From the NCBI GenBank assembly GCA_022496185.1, contig WTXG01000021.1, positions 1 through 64,000 of the forward strand: a stretch of 64,000 nucleotides of DNA, in the 5' to 3' direction. A program made the translations under genes and the position numbers. This stretch comes from Multifurca ochricompacta. Its lineage: Eukaryota > Basidiomycota > Agaricomycetes > Russulales > Russulaceae. Under the pieces are notes generated by a model that was not told the DNA's origin, made no database searches, and saw only the letters and a program-made list of their open reading frames with translations. Below are positions 21,701-33,141 of the stretch, in pieces (position 1 is the first letter of the stretch; each line of letters opens with the position of its first letter).

Positions 21701-22049
21701 TGGCAGTGCAGTATCCTGGAGTTCCAGAAAACAAGAACTAGTCACCCTATCCACTGCTGAGTCCGAATACGTCACAGCAACACACGCAGCAAAAGAAGCT
21801 ATCTGGCTTGCAGACTCATTCAAGAACTACTCCCTTCTCACATCAGTTTGAAACTCTATATTGCACAATCAATCTGCAATCAAACTAGCCACCGAAGATA
21901 ACTACCATGCATGAACAAAACACATCGACATTCACTATCACTTCATTTGAGATGTGATATCAAATGGTGTGATCAAAATCATTTATTGTCCCACTGATGA
22001 TATGACTGCAGATATTTTTACAAAGCCCTTCCAAGATGGAAGGTGAAGT
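18711..22049 (+). pseudogene. Copia-2 pol remnant (protease, integrase, RT, RNase H)
   Basis: Pieces read in copia order: protease tail (18828-19247), integrase (HMDLWGPSPLS, FTDDYSQF, NGIVESLNRRLL), RT (SKWVFRIKHK, FSPVAKLTSFR) and RNase H (SWSSRKQELVTLSTAESEY at about 21720). In-frame TGA codons occur at 19457-19459, 19466-19468, 21008-21010, 21912-21914 and 21948-21950. In each case arginine is expected or plausible from copia alignments. The RT catalytic motif near 21130 reads HVND rather than Tyr/His-Val-Asp-Asp, consistent with a GTC-GAC to GTC-AAC CpG change. A frameshift lies near 21640. It is not functional. Confidence 0.88.
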
Positions 22050-22091
22050 ATCATACTTCCTGCCTAGGCTTACTTGCACTTGTGAGGGGAG

Positions 22092-22530
22092 TGATGGATC
22101 TGGATCTCAAGACGTGCAAATCGGACAAGCTTAATTCTTTGGACACCACTCAAAATTCTATGGTTTCATGTTCAGAAGAGTTAATGCATTTTACCTTTCC
22201 ATTTCATTATTCCGGTTATATTTTATTCAAGCGCGACTTAAATCTGTTTCAGTAATCATTCTATTGTGCACCCCCTTTTACTCAGCATCGCATGCATTAC
22301 ATTTCATTCTAAAGGACTTGTAATCTACATTGTATCAACCCCTAGCCATTGCTTTTGGCTTTCTGCTTCGACTCCTTTGTATTATGTCTCCTATTTGACT
22401 CCTATAGCATAAACTGTATAAAAAACCTATTAGTTTCGCTTGTATCAAATCAGAGTGTCTTGCTTCGCGTCCACCTCTAAATCCACTTGTGTGTCTCCAC
22501 TTGTCTTCTTTTGCATCTATAATCACTCCA
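22092..22530 (+). repeat. Copia-2 3' LTR
   Basis: It is 439 bp, TGATGGATCTGG to ATAATCACTCCA, followed by TSD accat (22531-22535). The preceding tgtgagggga serves as polypurine tract. Confidence 0.93.
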
Positions 22531-22961
22531 ACCATGACATTATCCTAGGAACTGACTGGCTATGTTGCCACAACCCAGAAGTAAACTGGAAAGAAGACAC
22601 TCTAACCTTGAAACACTGCCCCACATCCTGCACCCTTACCATGACTCCTCTGACCTTTGCTTCAACACACCCCTCTTGTCCCACCCTATCTACAATCACA
22701 GTAAAACCCCTGATGGACCAGACACTCATAGCAGCAGCAGAAACCTTTGCAGCCCTAATCACAGATCACCCCATGATCACTCCAGATGAAGTACCTCCTG
22801 AATTCATTGTCCACATCTGTGCCAAGACCACCATGTCTACCCAGATTGCTGCAGATCAAGTAAAGACCCCTACATCCTTAGAAGAACAACTCCCTCCTGA
22901 ATACCTTGCATACCGATCTGTCTTTGAAGAGAAAGCCTCTCAATGTTTACCACAGCACCAA
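22531..22961 (+). pseudogene. Gypsy-C copy 2 continued: protease/RT linker
   Basis: The frame picks up at DIILGTDWL directly after the Copia-2 TSD and follows the minus-strand Gypsy-C (39430-39020) through DHPMITPDEVPPEF and LPPEYLAYRSVFEEKAS. It is cut at 22961 by an LTR fragment. The remainder of this copy is absent from the window. Confidence 0.85.
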
Positions 22962-23425
22962 TGTAACGCTCAGCGGGGCATTGCTGTGTGACATGCACTG
23001 GTCAGTGTGAGTCCACTGACACTAGTCCAGCACTACTCAGCCACATCCGCAGCACCCAACACTGTGGGTCCAGGATCTACAACAAGCCTGGCACAACAGG
23101 GCCAGGCTCTTAGCTTCAGGGTGAATAGGAAGTTGTGCTATAACCAAGCACAGAGAAAGACAGGAAGAGTCAGCCAAAGGGAGCTAATCTCCTAAGGCTG
23201 TTGAGTGGGGATCAGGCTCAGCTGCAGTGCCAGAAGCACATCAGGCAAACTGGGCTCAAAGGAAGTAAAGGAGGGGAAACCAGAGCAGCAATGGCATCTG
23301 GGTCAAGGGGTGAGATCTGGAGATGAAGTGCACACCCATTGCCAGAGGCAATGGGGTCCTTTCAGTGACGCAAAGAAAGCAAAGAGGACTTAGAAGTCCA
23401 ATCTGTATTCCATGATCAGGGAAAC
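22962..23425. repeat. Truncated copy of the 1330-bp LTR family
   Basis: It starts TGTAACGCTCAGCGGGGC like the solo LTR at 3533 and follows it closely for about 464 bp to ccatgatcagggaaac, then changes abruptly to the Gypsy-D LTR. The left flank accaa could be its TSD. The right end is not in the window. Confidence 0.85.
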
Positions 23426-24121
23426 TGTGATGCTTATTGTCGATGTGACAGCTTGTGATGCGTGTGTGACATTTTGTGATGGTTTATCAAGCTGCGCGTG
23501 TTTGACTTTTGTTTCAACGTTTTGACTTCTCACTCCAAGTCATGTGACTGGAGCTGATGATCTTTCTTTATCTGATTTTCGGACTTCTTAGACTGACTGG
23601 GATTGACACTCATTCACTTCTGGAGTGGGTGCAACACCACTTACATTTCCTATCTCAATCTCCACTGGAGATTCACATGGACATTTACTTTACTATATTG
23701 AATCTTCTGCTTTACTTACAAGACACTAGAGTACATGTATTTAAGCAGGACATATTGGAGAGACAGACCTTAAGTCTGTTCTCTTGTATCTAATACAGGT
23801 TTACTGTGCTTCACCCAGAATTCCCTTGAACTCCCTAAGCTGCAACTTAGGGAGCCTTCACCCCAGACCTCCAGCAGGGCTTATTGCCACTACTTCAACT
23901 CACCTCTTGCATGTGTGCCCCTCCTACCTTGTGTGGGCCTTGAACCCTGACCGCAGCCCTCTGTGGTTCACCTTGACACCCTGACTTGACTTGCCTTTGA
24001 TAGTCTTGACCTTGATCCTGGAACCAACTTGTCCTTGACAGTTCTGACCTTGCAGGTACTCCATATCTTGAAGGGGCTTGACCAGAACGACCCTTGACAC
24101 AGCTGAGACCTGGCTGTGACA
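23426..24121 (+). repeat. Gypsy-D 5' LTR
   Basis: It runs TGTGATGCTTATTG to GGCTGTGACA, 696 bp. No second LTR exists for comparison. The edges are supported by the switch from LTR-family sequence at 23425 and by the primer site 2 nt after 24121. Confidence 0.75.
23738..23782 (+). promoter_or_regulatory. Gypsy-D LTR TATA box and inferred RNA start/self-primer
   Basis: tatttaag at 23738-23745 is followed at 34 nt by AAGTCTGTTCT (23772-23782). This 11-mer is the exact reverse complement of AGAACAGACTT at 24124-24134, which lies 2 nt inside the element. Confidence 0.7.
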
Positions 24122-24123
24122 TT

Positions 24124-24134
24124 AGAACAGACTT
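24124..24134 (+). other. Gypsy-D primer binding site, self-priming type
   Basis: AGAACAGACTT is complementary to LTR positions 23772-23782, with the same 2-nt offset from the LTR end as in Gypsy-A and Gypsy-C. Confidence 0.7.
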
Positions 24135-26300
24135 AATCAAACTTAGAACAAAAGAACTTACTGAATGCGCGAGGCAACAACGACGCGTCCCTGCCCCAAC
24201 ACCAGACACCCAGACACCAACAACCCCAATTGCGGCCCCAGAACTTAAGAAGAAAGAAGACTTACCCAGACCCACAAGGCGACGACAAGCGCCCCTTTCC
24301 CGAACCCTGAACAAAGACGTCTTATTCCGCAAGGGAACCTCAGATGCCTTTGAACGATGACTCCCCCTTTTCCCGAATCCCTGAATGACAGCACCCCACT
24401 CTGCAAGAGAGCCACAGAACCCTTCGACAGACAACACATCCCTTGAATACCAATCTCTGGATCGAAACCTAGAAGATAGATCAGTGACCCCAGAAATTGA
24501 ACACATCTTACCTGAGAACCGAAACTGCTTTGCACTTTTTGCAAGCAACTCCCCGACTGACAGTCCCCCACATGACACTAATTCCCTGAACCCCAACTCC
24601 GTCCTTGAACCTTGACTGGAAAGCGCAACTGCTCCAGGGATTTCCACTGACCTCCATTGAAACGAATCTTGCACCTGTAGCGACCTCCTTCCCATTCACC
24701 CTTCCTGTCTGATTGACCAATGACATCGACCCGAAGCAAAAAAAGGAAAACATACCTTTTAGGGAATATTGGATCCCCTACCAACATATGTGGCTTGCAG
24801 TTGACCCTCACCAAGAAGACTTGGTACCACGTCCATCCACAACCTAGGACAGATAGAGGCTATTAGAGTAGCCCCAAACAAACTGAAATAAACGCACCTA
24901 AATCCTCCAGAACTCCACTAACCGAACATATCCTCCAACCATTATTCAAAGTGCTACCAACAGGAGTGAATCTGGACCCAATGTCGACCACATTTCATGA
25001 ACCCCAAACTAGACAACGACAACGATCAACTAACCCAGAAGACCCAGAAGGAGAATACACAGACTTACTAACAACCACAACACCCAAAGACGAGATGACT
25101 GGAGGACAAATAGAAGGGGTACGCCCCCATTCTTTGAGGAAACGAGGAGAGGCAGAGCATTGGTGGGCTCAAGTAGAGCTCCACATCTTCCTGAATAGCC
25201 AAGTGACAGCCATAAAAAAGAGATCTCCAGAATATTGTATGTGTTGGCCCTAATGAGAGGACCCAAGATTAGCCGATGGGTGAGGAGCAGACGAGGTGGC
25301 TAGCCAATGTAGCCCATATCAGAATTCAAGAGCTGCACTTGTGGGAGAAATTCCAACAAACATTTCAGGCAGTGTTCACGATGAAAACACAAGCAAAAAG
25401 CACTAGGAGAGTTAGAGAAACTCCAAATGACAAATGGAAGCATTGCCAATTTCCGAGATCTTGCAGCTTGGGCCGACTGCACCTGGATGACCTGGCAACA
25501 TGGCAGAGTTTCCAGAAAGGATTACCACAGAGACTCATGCAGACCATGATCACCCAGGACAGCCCCTGGACATTCAATGAAACAGCGAATTCAGCTCAAG
25601 ATACCATGCAAACTGGGTCTTCATCCAGAGCCTTCTTGGAAACAAAACAACAACCACTAGTCGAAATGTAATCAAGGGGTAAAGTTCATGCTCCCTCAAT
25701 GACGCGCTCCAAATACCATGAACATTGGGACAAACAGAAAGGCAGTTACTATGGAGGACAAAGAACATTATAGAAGAGAGGGTCAATGCTTTGAGTGTGG
25801 ATGCCGAGGACATCTTGTTAGAGATTGCCCAGACAAAACACCACAACAAACTACGACACCCTGACCTGGACCGCCACTATCACAAACATCACTCTGATGA
25901 CTGCAACAGTACCCACTGGATCAAATGTCTCGAAGCCGACAGTGAACATCCAGCAATCGCCACTTCCCTGAAATCCATGACCGACGACCAACACCTTGAA
26001 CTGCAGGGTCAATTTAAAAATGACGAGGATTTTTTGTATCACTTGAATGGCACAGCATTCATTCGAGCGATAGTTTCACATCATGTATTCATCTCACCTA
26101 TCCGAGCAATGAATGTGATCATTCCTCTCCATGGTGTGAAAGAGAAAGCCAGCATAGAGGCACTAGTGGATAGTGGTGCAACAGAGAATTTTATCAATCA
26201 CAGAACAGTCATCAAATACCGACTTCCAACCAAACGACTCACATCCCCAAGAAATTACGAAACACTGATGGAACCCCTAATGCCACCCGAACATTGATCA
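24135..26300 (+). pseudogene. Gypsy-D gag and protease remnant
   Basis: Short broken frames cover the region. A capsid-like piece lies at about 25276-25671. A CX2CX4HX4C zinc knuckle (CFECGCRGHLVRDC) is readable at 25787-25828, and the protease motif ALVDSGATENFI near 26160. Frames shift several times between these. I cannot define a continuous gag. Confidence 0.7.
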
Positions 26301-28944
26301 ATATGTGGATCTCGATATAACTACCGACAACCAATCTAAGCGACACCAATTCTATGTTGCATTGATCGGAACAGACCAAATGATCTTAGGCTATCCCTGG
26401 TTCGCTGCTAGTAACCCGCTCATAAACTGGACTCAAGGGTGTCTGATGCAATCAATCCAACTCAGCGTACCAGGAGCACACATTAGAAGATTGAACATCA
26501 CTCAGGAATTGGCAATCCAAGCAAAAGATAATCTTGAGCACTCTTGGGATCAGATTGTGCTGAGGGAGTATCATCGACATCAGAAAGTGTTCAGCGATCA
26601 GGAAGCACAATGGTTCCCTGAGGCCCACCTTGGGATCACTGGATTGAATTAAAGCCAGATGCACCTTCAACACTAGATTGTAAGATCTACCCATTAGGAC
26701 CGGGAGAACAGGATGCATTAAACAAGTTCCTAGAAGAGCACTTGCAGAAAGGATACATAAAAGAGTCCAAGTCACCTTATGCATCGCCCTTTTTCTTTAT
26801 TAAGAAGAAGGATGGAAAGCTTAGACCAGTCCAGGATTATCGCAAACTCAATAGTTGGACCATCTGGAACACATATCCCCTTCTGCTCATCCCTGAACTT
26901 ATAGATCGTGTTCATGGAAGCACATTATTTACTAAGATGGATGTCTGCTGGGGGTATAACAATATCCAAATAGTCCTGGAGGACAGATGGAAGGCAGCCT
27001 TTAAGACAAATCGCGGCTTATATGAACCAAATGTTATGTTCTTTGGACTCACAAACTCTCTGGCAACATTCCAGACCATGATGAATGCAGAGTTCAGGGA
27101 TGAACTTAACGAGCGAGACAACACTGGAAAGGCCTGGTTCACTGTTTACATGGACAACATCCTTATTCATACTGATCACAATCTCCAGAATCACCAATCT
27201 AAAGTACACCGCATTCTAGATAAGCTTAACAAGTTGGATCTATACCTCAAACCAGAGAAATGCACCTTTGAGCAAACGCACATCGAATACCTAGGGCTCA
27301 TTTTAGAAGCAAATCAGGTGCATATGGATCCAGTCAAAGTGGAAGGCATTGCAACCTGGAAAACGCCTACCACAGTAAAAGAAATCCGCTCGTTCCTTGG
27401 CTTTTGCCAATTCTATCAATGGTTTATCCAGGGATTCAGTAAAATTGCAGCCCCATTGAATGCGCTTACCAGTGCCAAGAACCCCTGGAGATGGACAGAG
27501 ACAGAACAGAAAGCATTTGACAATCTCAAACAATGCGTGACTTCTCAACCTGTGCTAATGCAACCAGACTTTGAAGAACCCTTTATTGTGGATGTGGATG
27601 CTTCAGGCTATGCTCTTGGAGCAACTCTAAGCCAAAAGGATTCAGAAGGGCGACTACATCCAATTGCCTACTTGTCCAAGACTCTAGATGCTATGCAACG
27701 AAACTGGGACATTTATGATCATGAACTATTTGCTATCATTATTGTGTTTAGATCATGGCGTCAATACCTTCTCGGCACCAAACATAAAGTCCAAGTCCGC
27801 ACCGATCACAATAATCTTCAGTACTTCAAGGAACCCCAGAAACTCAATCGATGACAGGCTAGATGGCTCCAGGAGCTCATGGATTTTGACTTTACCCTTG
27901 AGCACGTCCCAGGAAAGCTGCATACAGTTGCTGATATGCTCTCGCAAAACCGGATGCAGATCATGGATTAGAAGATAACAACGAGGTCACTATTCTACCA
28001 GCAGAATTATTTGTCAAAATGTGCAACCAATGAAACTTCCGTTCCCTCAGACCCTTCCCAAGAAATGCGAGATCCTTCAGCGTTATCATGATCATATCTT
28101 AGCGGGACACCCCAGCATTGACAAAACCACATGTGGAGTACAGCGCAAGTATGAAGGGAAAGACCTGAAGGATTTTGTATGAGAATATGTCCAAGGATGT
28201 GCCAAATGTCAGGAAAATAAGCCGAAACTCACAAAGAAGGCGCCAATCTTTCCATTAGATGTACCAGCAACTAGCAGCCTGTTTCAATATATTGCTATGG
28301 ATCTCATCATGGATCTCCTGCTGGCTGGGAAGTATGATGCAGTACTCACGATCGTAGATCAAGGATGTTCTAAGGCAGCAAAATTCATTCCATGCTCTAA
28401 GGATATCACTGGTGAAGGTGTTGCTACACTCTACTATTGCCATCTCCTTCCAATCTTTAGTGTTCCATGATGCATAATCTCTGATCGAGATCCGCACTTT
28501 ACATCGCATTTCTCACGTGCCTTACCAAGACTCTTCAGATCCAACAGAATTTATCTATGGCATTTCACCCCTGAACAGATGGATCTAGCAACATATGAAC
28601 CTTTGGCTTGAACAATACTTACGACTCTGGATAAGCATGATCAACACTGATGGCCCAAATACCTACCATTGGCAGAATATGTCCACAACTCTTGGCCACA
28701 TGATAAAACGAAAATCTCTCCGCACACACTCATCCATGGCATGCAGTTTGACTGGAAGGCTGAAGCTAGTGACACTGATGTTCCACAGGTTGATGAGCAT
28801 ATGTGCAATCTACGTGACGCTCGATCTCATGCAGAACATGCATTCCAAATGACCATGGATCTACCAGCCGACCCAATTGGAGATTGGCATGCAAGTCTGG
28901 CTCGAAGGAAAGAATCTGAAGATGCATTTCCTGTCCTCCAAACT
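26301..28944 (+). pseudogene. Gypsy-D pol remnant: RT, RNase H, partial integrase
   Basis: The 26742-27854 frame carries RT (YASPFFFIKKKDGKLRPVQD, MFFGLTNSLATFQ) and RNase H (DVDASGYALGA, YDHELFAI). The catalytic motif near 27147 reads VYMDNILI, Asn for the second Asp (GAC to AAC after C, a CpG change), so this RT should be dead. TGA codons at 27852-27854, 28180-28182 and 28468-28470 stand where arginine fits gypsy alignments. The integrase HHCC region and core (MDLIMDL, ISDRDPHFTS) follow to the truncation at 28944. Confidence 0.85.
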
Positions 28945-29529
28945 TGTTACGTCTGGTGCAGGACGTTCCACAGACTTGTGTGACAGTTCGATGTACAGGT
29001 TCAGATAGGGAGTCAATAGGACTCCCTGGAGTTCGGGTGAGGTGAGTCAAAGTCCAAAGGGCTACCCCTCAAGACAATGTTGAGTGGAAAGTGCCAAAAG
29101 CACTGAGACGAACGAGTCAGAGGTTCAAAGGGGATGTCCAGAAGACAGGCACTGATGTATTCAATAAGTCGAGTCTGAGGTCTACCAAGTAGTTACAGCA
29201 GACTTATATACGTAACTGAATGAGTGTCTACAAGATAAGGGACTAGGATCAGGTGGGCCCGAATATACGGAAGCGGAGGGCGTAAAGCCTAGCTTCTGAT
29301 AGGGTATTAAGTAAGTGTCCAGTCATAGAGATAAGGAGGTAACGAGATAAGAAATCAAACATAGGTATACAGTAGGTCAACAGATACAAAGCGAGTCATG
29401 GGGATGGAAGCAAGGCACGTGAGGGGTCCCAGGACGGGGACGTGATCAGGAAGTGTAGAGTGGGTGGCAGGGTGGGGTCGTCGTGGGGAAGGGTAAAGAA
29501 GATGGGGTTACTTGGCAAAGGTTGTAACA
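28945..29529 (-). repeat. 3' LTR of Gypsy-A copy 2
   Basis: It is the same length (585 bp) as the Gypsy-A LTRs and in reverse orientation. It keeps the TATA and AGACTCGACTT region (aagtcgagtct near 29165) but has many transitions. Gypsy-D integrase flanks it on the left. Confidence 0.92.
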
Positions 29530-29560
29530 TCACCCCCCCTTCTGGTTCTAGCAGACCCGG

Positions 29561-30898
29561 CTAGAAATGACTCATACCATCATCATCCTGCACCAAGTCC
29601 AGGTAATTGTCAGCTACATTATGATCATCCCATGTGTAATTCTCCTTGTCCGAGTCTTGTGGACATTGGTGGGTGCGAAGAAATCCGTATGGGCCATGCT
29701 GCCCACACGACCGACATAGATCATGGACTGGACAGTCCAGCTCACGATGTCCCAAGTTGTGGCAGAGGCACTTGCCGCACCATCCTGACGGATTGACGAC
29801 TGTCGGGGCAACTCCTATGCAGTGGAAAATACAGAATCGGCTCCAATGAAGGTTGCTGTGGCAGTGCCGGCACCACTTGCAGTTGAGGGGACAATTCCAA
29901 CTGATGTGATACTTGCTATCACATCGCCAGCATGTCTCTCCTCGTGGATTCTCGTGCATGCGCGGCATCTCGAACTGATTCGGTAGCAGTTGCGGGGCAG
30001 CCCCCAATGACCGTGGAGGAAGGGGTCGTGCATATGTATCGGTGTACCTTTCGGCAATGGTCTGGTACGCATCCCCTATCTCCAGCCTCTTTCGAATCTC
30101 CACCAACTCCTGTTCTATCTGGAACATTCCGTTGGTCAATCGTGCCATCATCTTCGCGTGCTCCTTGTACTGTTTGTTGAGTGTTGTGCGCAGTGTCAGA
30201 TTCTTCCGCAGTCTCATTACTTCTGCTTTGAGACGCGGAAGGCGCATGTCATTCAGTACTTCGTCGATCGCAAAGGCGCGAGAGTCCTCAGTGGCCAGGT
30301 GTCCAAGCTGTTCATCTGTCATCGTGTGGTGTAAACGTCCTGTATATCTTTCTTCCAAATAGACCAGGGCTCCATAGACGGGGCCACCCTTCTTCATACA
30401 TCCAGCAACATCCATTCCTCCATTGGTGTAAAATATATATTTGGCGATGGTGACTGTCCCGTCAGCCATGGTGATCTTGAGAGGGAAATACATGGAGGAG
30501 TTGGGGTTATTAGCAATGAACGGGAATTCGGGTACTTCGTCATCCAATTCCATGCCTAACAGGTCATTCAGGTGTGGCTCCTCACTGTGTTCAAAGTCAT
30601 CATTGGGGTTGGGGGATTGATTTTTGACTTGTGCTTCGGCTGCTTCATAGTCGATGGGGGAGGATGGACGTGTGGAAGGATGGGCAGAAGGGAAATTCTC
30701 GACAACTACTGTGGTGGCAGTGAAAGTGTCGACGGCGGCGTTGGTGGCGATGAAAGACATAATGGATTGTTCTGTGGTAGGACGTTGCTGTGAGAGCATG
30801 TACTGGGGGATCTGATTGGGGTCTGAGGCGGTTCTTTTAACGGCCTTTGGGCACTTCTGGATGTCGGGTGTGGAACTCCGAGATAAGAACTGGGGCAA
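29561..30898 (-). CDS. ORF3 of Gypsy-A copy 2, still open
   Basis: The 445-codon frame is collinear with the 412-residue ORF3 of Gypsy-A, with about 33 extra in-frame codons at the start that overlap the pol end. All Cys and His ligands of the four zinc motifs are retained. Most substitutions replace arginine with His or Cys (for example near the zinc motifs, Arg-Lys-Trp to Cys-Lys-Trp). The frame is open while the adjacent pol is broken in several places. The true start is probably the ATG equivalent to 15856, near 30798. Confidence 0.75.
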   Translation of the reverse strand: MPQFLSRSSTPDIQKCPKAVKRTASDPNQIPQYMLSQQRPTTEQSIMSFIATNAAVDTFTATTVVVENFPSAHPSTRPSSPIDYEAAEAQVKNQSPNPNDDFEHSEEPHLNDLLGMELDDEVPEFPFIANNPNSSMYFPLKITMADGTVTIAKYIFYTNGGMDVAGCMKKGGPVYGALVYLEERYTGRLHHTMTDEQLGHLATEDSRAFAIDEVLNDMRLPRLKAEVMRLRKNLTLRTTLNKQYKEHAKMMARLTNGMFQIEQELVEIRKRLEIGDAYQTIAERYTDTYARPLPPRSLGAAPQLLPNQFEMPRMHENPRGETCWRCDSKYHISWNCPLNCKWCRHCHSNLHWSRFCIFHCIGVAPTVVNPSGWCGKCLCHNLGHRELDCPVHDLCRSCGQHGPYGFLRTHQCPQDSDKENYTWDDHNVADNYLDLVQDDDGMSHF

Positions 30899-33139
30899 AG
30901 ATATTCCCGGCTGGCTCCCACAAGTTGTCAGAGTCTGGGAATCCTTTCCACTTGATGAGGTAATGCAACTTGCGCCCTTGGCCTTTATGTAACAAGTCTA
31001 GAATCTGTTCCACCTCCCACTCTGCTTCTCCATTGATAAGGTCAGGGGGAGGCCTTGGGAAGTTTTCCCCATGGAGCGTTGTCTCTTTGTAAGGTGTCAG
31101 AAGCCTGGCATGGAAGACCGGATGGATCCTCCATGTGGGGGGAGCTTGAGTTGGTATGATACATCTGACAGCTTCCTTGTTATCTCGAATGGTCCGTGAC
31201 ATCAGGGTGCTAGCTTGGCAGTTGGATGTGATGTATGGATGTTCTTCCCTTCCAGCCAGACAAGGTCATTGGTCTGATAAGGTGTGAACTTCGACGGTCT
31301 TTCTGAAAGGGTCTTTTGCGCCTTTAGCAGGTTCTCATTGGCCAATTTCCTGATCTCCTCCCATTGGCCGATACGCTGCAAAGCCGAGGGTACATTCGTG
31401 GGCTTTCTGGTCCAGGTAGTTCGTGGTGTCCATCCCATGATAAGTGAAAATGGGGAGGTCTTAGTGGTGCCATTGGGCCAGGAGTTATGTGCAAACTCAG
31501 CCGTTGCTAGCCAGTCAGCCCAATCATCTTGTTGTCCATTGCACCAGAATTGAAGATATTGCTCGAGCCACTGGTTTGTCCTTTCTGATTGTCCATCTGT
31601 CTGTGGGTGATAGGCTGTCGAGATGTTCTGAGTTATGTCTAGGACCTTGCAGAGTGCTTTGGCAAATGCAGAGGTGAAACGCGGGTCGCGGTCTGAAATG
31701 ATCTTCTCAGGGAGGCCATAATGTCTGTAGACATGATCTAGGTAGAGTTTGGCCACTCCCTCTGCTGTGATGGATTCATTGCATGGTATGAATAATGCTG
31801 CCTTTGAACAGTCATGGTTGGTGATGGTCAAGATGGAGTTGAAGCCTCTGGAAATGGGGAGTTTCACGATGAAGTCCATGGCAATGGTTTGGAATGGTTG
31901 TGAGGCTGTGGGTGTGATTGGGCATGGTGCTGGTGGGTGCGGTGCATGTTTACTTTATTGGCTTGGCACTCTGCACATCCTTTCATGTAATCCTCCACAT
32001 CCTTCTTCATGTTCAGCCACCAGTAATCTCATTTGGCAAGGGCGTAGGTGTTGGCAATGCCCAGGTGGCCAGCGGAGGGGAGGTCATGGTGAAAATGGAT
32101 CACCCCCCTCTTAATGTTGTCACCACTGGTGACAACGAGACGATCCCCGTCCTTCCACCATAAGCCGTCAACTTGTTTCAGGTTATGAGCCTCTGCCCAG
32201 GATTGGCATAATTGCTGGTTCATATTCTGTGACACCTGTGCCCACAGGTCCATGTCATGGAGCTGACAACCGCTTGCTTTGCAAAAACCTCTTCTGGGAG
32301 TACCGTGATGTTACTATTGTCTTCTTCTCCACTGCTTAAATCAGGTCATCTTGACAGGGCGTCTGCACGTGCATTGTGACTCCCTGCAATATGTTTCAGT
32401 ACGAAGTTGTACTCTTCTAGCTCCAAAACTTCGCGTGCACCCGTCGCTGATTTTGTGGGGTTCCTTCCAATAGAGTAGATTGGAATGATCAGTATGAATG
32501 ATGGTCTTGTGAGGCGTTCCTGCGAGGTATGGTCACCAATGTATAGTGCCTTTACAATAGCAAGCAACTCTCTATCCCAAATATCATAGTTTCATTCGCT
32601 GGTGAGAATGTCTCCGAGTAGAAAGCAACCAGGTGGAGTAGTCCTGTTATATCCCTCTGATTCAGTACGGCGCCATTGGCAAAGTGGGACACGTCAACTT
32701 CAAGTTCAAAGGGCTTCTCCAGATCTGGCTGCAAGAGGACTGGTTCTGAGCGACGATATCTGATCTGTTCAAAGGCTCGCTGCTGTTCATCTGCCCAATG
32801 CCAGGGTACATCCTTCTTTAGTAGTCCATTCAGTGGTTGGGCAATTCCTGAGAATCCCCGACAAATCGTCGATAAAAGTTGCAAAATCCAATGAAGGATC
32901 GCACATCCTTGACACACGTAGGCACAGGCCACTCCCAGATTCCTTGTACTTTTATTGGGTCCATCCATACGTGTCCTCCCTCCAGGATGACTCCCAGATA
33001 TTCGATACTTGGTTGTTCGAATGAGCATTTGGCTGGTTTGAGGTACAGGTCATGCTCGCATAGGATGTCTAGCACCTGGTGCACCCGCTCTCGATGATGG
33101 GTCAAGTCGTCTGTGGTAGCCACCAGTATGTCATCCATG
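30837..33139 (-). pseudogene. Gypsy-A copy 2 pol, 3' part (RT end, RNase H, integrase, chromodomain)
   Basis: Reading leftwards, frames at 32830-33183, 32552-33028, 32346-32567, 32029-32253, 31202-31879 and 30837-31202 match the RT C-terminus, RNase H, integrase and chromodomain of Gypsy-A pol. Several frameshifts, deletions (for example in RNase H near 32760) and stops separate them. The integrase core keeps MDFIVKLP, SDRDPRFTS and QSERTNQW. The right edge is the Tc1-like insertion at 33142. Confidence 0.88.
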
Positions 33140-33141
33140 TA

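Larger units (their letters stand above)
9705..22530 (+). mobile_element. Copia-2: Ty1/copia retrotransposon carrying a nested Gypsy-A
   Basis: Identical-length LTRs (439 bp each: 9705-10143 and 22092-22530) are flanked by a perfect 5-bp TSD accat (9700-9704 and 22531-22535). The host sequence is the Gypsy-C protease frame, which rejoins when the element is removed. Directly after the 5' LTR, ggttatgggccc (10144-10155) resembles the initiator-tRNA-Met half-molecule primer site of copia elements. A purine tract gtgagggga precedes the 3' LTR. Gypsy-A (10234-17710) is inserted in the leader. Without it, Copia-2 is about 5.3 kb. The LTRs differ at 12 positions, all within CpG or its decay products. 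Confidence 0.93.
23426..28944 (+). mobile_element. Gypsy-D: degenerate Ty3/gypsy element, 3' end lost
   Basis: A 5' LTR (23426-24121) and self-priming site are followed by broken gag, protease, RT, RNase H and integrase frames. It is inserted in the LTR fragment ending at 23425 (left TSD probably gaaac). Its integrase is cut at 28944 by the 3' LTR of the minus-strand Gypsy-A copy, so neither chromodomain nor 3' LTR is present. Confidence 0.85.
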
